Of a stretch of 64,000 bases of DNA, positions 61,387-64,000 are shown one piece after another. The stretch's first letter is position 1; every line of letters starts with the position of its first letter. The notes under the pieces are model-generated. The model ran no database searches. It was not told the origin of the DNA and was given only the letters and a program-made list of their open reading frames with translations. A program made the translations under genes and the position numbers. Source of the DNA: an uncultured Ruminiclostridium sp. (GTDB lineage Bacteria > Bacillota > Clostridia > Oscillospirales > Ruminococcaceae); NCBI GenBank assembly GCA_947629925.1, contig CANRFO010000009.1:1-64000 (forward strand), in the 5' to 3' direction.

Positions 61387-62229
61387 ATGAAAGCTGATCT
61401 GCATTGCCACACAACATTATCTGATGGTTCGCTTGGCATTGAAGAGGTGATTGCTCAGGCGAAGCGAAACGGGATCGATTATTTGGCGATAACCGATCAC
61501 GACTGCCTTTCGTCTGTATCAAGAGCTACGGTTCTGGGACAGCGTTATGGGATAGAGATAATTCCTGCTGTTGAATTTTCCGCTTTTGACAGTAAGCGCG
61601 GAAGTAAGGCTCATATACTGTGCTATCTACCTCAGAAGCCTGACAGACTTGAAGGACTGTGTATGCGCAACAGCGAAATGCGCCGTCAGCGCGGCAAGAA
61701 GATGGCTATGAGAGTTTTGGAAAGATACCCCATAACGCTTGAAAATATTGCAAAGTATTCCGCAGGAAGCAAGGCTATATATAAAGGACATATTATGCAC
61801 GCCCTTATGGATTACGGTTATACCACCGAATTATACGGAGATGTGTATAATGAGCTTTTTGATTTAAAAACAGGACTTTGTGCCGATGAAGTGAGTAATG
61901 AGACAATGTCAAATCCCGAAGTACATTTTGTGCTGGAGCTTATTCATTCGGCAGGAGGTCTTGCTGTGATCGCTCATCCAAGGGTATTTGACAACTTTGA
62001 GCTTATTGAAGAACTTGCAAAAGAAGAAAAACTGGATGGTGTTGAAGTATGGCACCAGAGCCTTAAAGCGGGCGACGAAAAAACCCTGCTTTCAATGTGT
62101 GAGAAGTATGGGCTGATTGCTACTGGCGGAAGCGATTTTCACGGATTTTACAATCATTATCCTATATCAATAGGATATAACCTTACTCCTCAGGAATCGC
62201 TGGAAAAAATAATGTTACATAAAGGATGA
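61387..62229 (+). CDS. PHP-domain metal-dependent phosphoesterase
   Basis: A 280-residue PHP protein of the TrpH/YciV group; characterised relatives remove nucleotides from RNA 5' ends (RNase AM) or hydrolyse 3',5'-bisphosphonucleotides. Metal-binding motifs are ADLHCHTTLSDG, LAITDHDCLS, VIAHPRVFD and GGSDFHG. It lies five bases before the malic enzyme gene and 36 bp after DUF624. The exact substrate is undecided. Confidence 0.88.
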   Translation: MKADLHCHTTLSDGSLGIEEVIAQAKRNGIDYLAITDHDCLSSVSRATVLGQRYGIEIIPAVEFSAFDSKRGSKAHILCYLPQKPDRLEGLCMRNSEMRRQRGKKMAMRVLERYPITLENIAKYSAGSKAIYKGHIMHALMDYGYTTELYGDVYNELFDLKTGLCADEVSNETMSNPEVHFVLELIHSAGGLAVIAHPRVFDNFELIEELAKEEKLDGVEVWHQSLKAGDEKTLLSMCEKYGLIATGGSDFHGFYNHYPISIGYNLTPQESLEKIMLHKG

Positions 62230-62234
62230 TTTAA

Positions 62235-63665
62235 ATGGATATAAAGGAAGAAGCACTTAAAAAACATTACGAATGGCAGGGAAAAATAGAGGTAATATCC
62301 CGCGCGCCTATAAATACAAGGGAAGACTTGTCTTTAGCGTATACTCCCGGGGTAGCTGAACCTTGTCTTAGAATACAAAAGGATCCTGATTTATCATATT
62401 CTTTGACACGTCGTTCAAATCTTGTTGCTGTGATAACGGACGGAACTGCAGTGCTGGGGCTTGGCGACATAGGCGGACTTGCAGGAATGCCCGTAATGGA
62501 AGGAAAATGCTGCTTGTTTAAAGAATTTGCGGGTATTGACGCATTTCCTCTGTGTGTTAAGAGCAAGGACGTTGATGAAATAGTCAGAACTATTGAGCTG
62601 ATAAGCGACAGCTTTGGAGGAATAAATCTTGAGGACATAGCGGCGCCCCGCTGCTTTGAGATTGAAAAAAAGCTGAAAGAAAAACTGGATATTCCTGTAT
62701 TTCACGATGATCAGCATGGAACTGCCGTTGTTGTAGGCGCTGCGCTTATAAATGCTGCTAAATGTGCAGGCAAGACAATTTCTGATCTGACTGTTGTAAT
62801 AAACGGCGCAGGCGCTGCGGGAATCGCTATCGGTTCATTTTTGCTTGAACTCGGCATAGGAGATCTTATAATGGTCGATCTTTGCGGCATAATAAACAAA
62901 GACGATAAGTATGAAAATCCCGCTCATGCGGAAATAGCGCTGCGTTCAAATAAAAATGTACGAAAGGGAACGCTTGCCGACGCCGCCAAAGGCGCAGATG
63001 TTTTGATAGGTGTATCAAAACCCGATTTATTTACCGATGAAATGATAAAGTCAATGGCGGATAAACCTATAATTTTCGCAATGGCAAACCCTGTCCCCGA
63101 AATAATGCCCGATAAAGCAAAAGCGGCAGGGGCGTATATCGTTGGAACGGGAAGAAGCGATTTTCCCAATCAGATAAATAATGTCCTTGTATTCCCGGGA
63201 ATATTTAAAGGAGCATTGTCAGTCAGAGCAAAGGAGATCACCGAGGGAATGAAACGCGCGGCTTCGTATGCTATCGCCTCTGTTATACCTGATAATGAAA
63301 TAACTCCCGAAAATATAATCGCAAGCCCTTTAAATAAGGAAGTTGCAAATAAAGTTGCTGAAGCTGTTGCAAACGAATGGAAAAATGAAATAAAAACAGA
63401 AAGGAAGCGAAATAAAATGACTATTGAGTACACACCCCAGGGAGTATGCTCCCGCAAAATGATGATCGAAGTTGAGGACGGCATTGTCAAGGACATTTCC
63501 GTTATAGGCGGCTGCAACGGAAATCTTAAAGGAATATGCAACCTTGTTAAAGGAATGAAGGTTGAGGATGTTATCAAACGCCTTGACGGAATAAAATGCG
63601 GATTTAAAAATACCTCTTGTCCCGATCAGCTTGCTCAGGCATTAAAACAGGCACAACAGCAATAA
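62235..63665 (+). CDS. Malic enzyme fused in frame to a TSCPD domain
   Basis: Residues 1 to about 390 form an NAD-type malic enzyme (malate to pyruvate and CO2), with SLAYTPGVAEPC, VAVITDGTAVLGLGDIG, FHDDQHGTAVVVGAAL and Rossmann GAGAAGIAI. From residue 395 (the ATG codon at 63418) the chain becomes an 82-residue TSCPD domain (TIGR03905-like): YTPQGVCSRKM, IGGCNGNLKG and KNTSCPDQLA. AAAGGAAG lies nine bases before that internal ATG, so the TSCPD protein may also be made alone. No stop codon separates the two parts; a lost stop or real fusion is possible. Confidence 0.87.
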   Translation: MDIKEEALKKHYEWQGKIEVISRAPINTREDLSLAYTPGVAEPCLRIQKDPDLSYSLTRRSNLVAVITDGTAVLGLGDIGGLAGMPVMEGKCCLFKEFAGIDAFPLCVKSKDVDEIVRTIELISDSFGGINLEDIAAPRCFEIEKKLKEKLDIPVFHDDQHGTAVVVGAALINAAKCAGKTISDLTVVINGAGAAGIAIGSFLLELGIGDLIMVDLCGIINKDDKYENPAHAEIALRSNKNVRKGTLADAAKGADVLIGVSKPDLFTDEMIKSMADKPIIFAMANPVPEIMPDKAKAAGAYIVGTGRSDFPNQINNVLVFPGIFKGALSVRAKEITEGMKRAASYAIASVIPDNEITPENIIASPLNKEVANKVAEAVANEWKNEIKTERKRNKMTIEYTPQGVCSRKMMIEVEDGIVKDISVIGGCNGNLKGICNLVKGMKVEDVIKRLDGIKCGFKNTSCPDQLAQALKQAQQQ

Positions 63666-63669
63666 TCGG

Positions 63670-63697
63670 CAGAAGCGGCTTTTTAAAGCCGCTTCTG
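63670..63697. terminator. Palindromic hairpin after the malic enzyme gene
   Basis: Perfect 13-bp stem CAGAAGCGGCTTT/AAAGCCGCTTCTG with a 2-nt loop. Only ATTTAATT follows, so termination is probably partial and ruvX may be reached by read-through. Confidence 0.6.
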
Positions 63698-63730
63698 ATT
63701 TAATTCAGTATTGGAAAGGGAACTGTTATA

Positions 63731-64000
63731 ATGAAAATAATGGCAGTTGATTACGGCGACAGTCATACTGGACTTGCCTGCTGTGACAGAACTGAGACTC
63801 TGGCATCTCCGCTTGGAGTTATAAATGAAAAAAACTTTAATATATGCGTTGAAAAAGTAGCGGCAGCGTCAGTCGAATACGAAGTCGGACTTATCGTTGT
63901 GGGAAATCCTATAAATATGAACGGCAGTGAGGGACCTCGTTCTCAGCTTTGCAGACAGTTTGCCGATCTTTTGCAAAATTATGTTGAGGTACCTGTCGTT
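63731..64000 (+). CDS. ruvX: Holliday junction resolvase-like RuvX/YqgF (5' part, runs off the window)
   Basis: Ninety codons are present and open to the end of the window. The RNase H-like start MKIMAVDYGDSHTGLA carries the first catalytic Asp, and the second strand ends IVVGNPINMNGSEGPRS, the YqgF signature. AAAGGGA lies nine bases before the ATG. YqgF acts in 16S rRNA 5'-end maturation and possibly recombination. In Bacillus the homologue yrrK lies near mltG (yrrL) and the U32 genes; here those are 34 kb away. Confidence 0.88.
   Translation, partial: MKIMAVDYGDSHTGLACCDRTETLASPLGVINEKNFNICVEKVAAASVEYEVGLIVVGNPINMNGSEGPRSQLCRQFADLLQNYVEVPVV

Overview
This 64 kb window is a chromosomal segment from a low-to-mid G+C anaerobic Firmicute of the class Clostridia. 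A Ruminococcus-like member of the Oscillospiraceae is the best guess. The basis is gene content and style: an FeFe-hydrogenase maturation GTPase (HydF), a long single-chain PurL, SpoIIID, long-form HPF, many near-consensus sigma-A promoters with 17-bp spacers, strong purine-rich ribosome binding sites, and secreted or cytoplasmic plant/host-glycan enzymes (GH5 mannanase, GH2 beta-galactosidase, galactokinase, L-fucose isomerase). There is no rRNA operon, prophage, insertion sequence or CRISPR array. The window is mostly housekeeping genes in short operons.

Layout. 0.2-2.8 kb: a SEDS cell-wall polymerase (RodA-like) and galactokinase. 2.8-6.5 kb: HflX on the minus strand, divergent from nadB-nadC (no nadA here). 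6.5-8.6 kb: a tight run of small enzymes (two GNATs, GrpB family, YbaK/ProX deacylase). 8.7-10.3 kb: a cysteine desulfurase/IscU pair. 10.5-19.5 kb, minus strand: mtaB, purL, a small unknown, a GNAT, fucI and a mannanase lipoprotein. 19.7-20.7 kb: an HPr-like protein without the phosphorylatable His, then HPF. 20.8-23.8 kb: aspartate carbamoyltransferase with a PyrI-like zinc tail, tRNA-Gln, a highly structured intergenic element, a D,D-carboxypeptidase and tRNA-Leu. 23.8-30.5 kb: CDF transporter, then a tmk-to-U32 run including fau and mltG. 30.5-34.8 kb, minus strand: dprA, an acyl-CoA synthetase with its XRE-cupin regulator, and nth. 34.9-35.5 kb: tRNA-Lys, -Met and -Trp plus repeats. 35.6-38.9 kb: a BvgS-type hybrid kinase. 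39.1-43.2 kb: rpsO, pnp and gapA with elaborate leaders. 43.4-48.3 kb: ECF sigma/anti-sigma pair, larE, tRNA-Arg and a diguanylate cyclase. 48.4-53.3 kb: spoIIID, a Ca-type P-ATPase and a sigma-like protein with a long unknown C-terminus. 53.3-59.1 kb: hydF, metA and a GH2 beta-galactosidase. 59.1-64.0 kb: pyrophosphatase, maf, DUF624, PHP phosphoesterase, a malic enzyme fused to a TSCPD domain, and the start of ruvX.

Most unusual features: (1) a family of dispersed repeats immediately 3' of tRNA genes (Leu, Trp, Arg, and near Gln), made of GGGAGCG hairpins alternating with a conserved CCAAA-ATCTTTTTTGG-CACGATATC block; (2) a 63-nt perfect three-way-junction element at about 22.2 kb; (3) a sigma-like protein with about 375 extra C-terminal residues behind a candidate operator; (4) a long, nearly perfect stem in the pnp leader; (5) domain oddities in PyrB, the HPr-like protein and malic enzyme; (6) a promoter signature shared by the isc operon and rodA. 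All functional statements are read from sequence and family knowledge; no searches were run.
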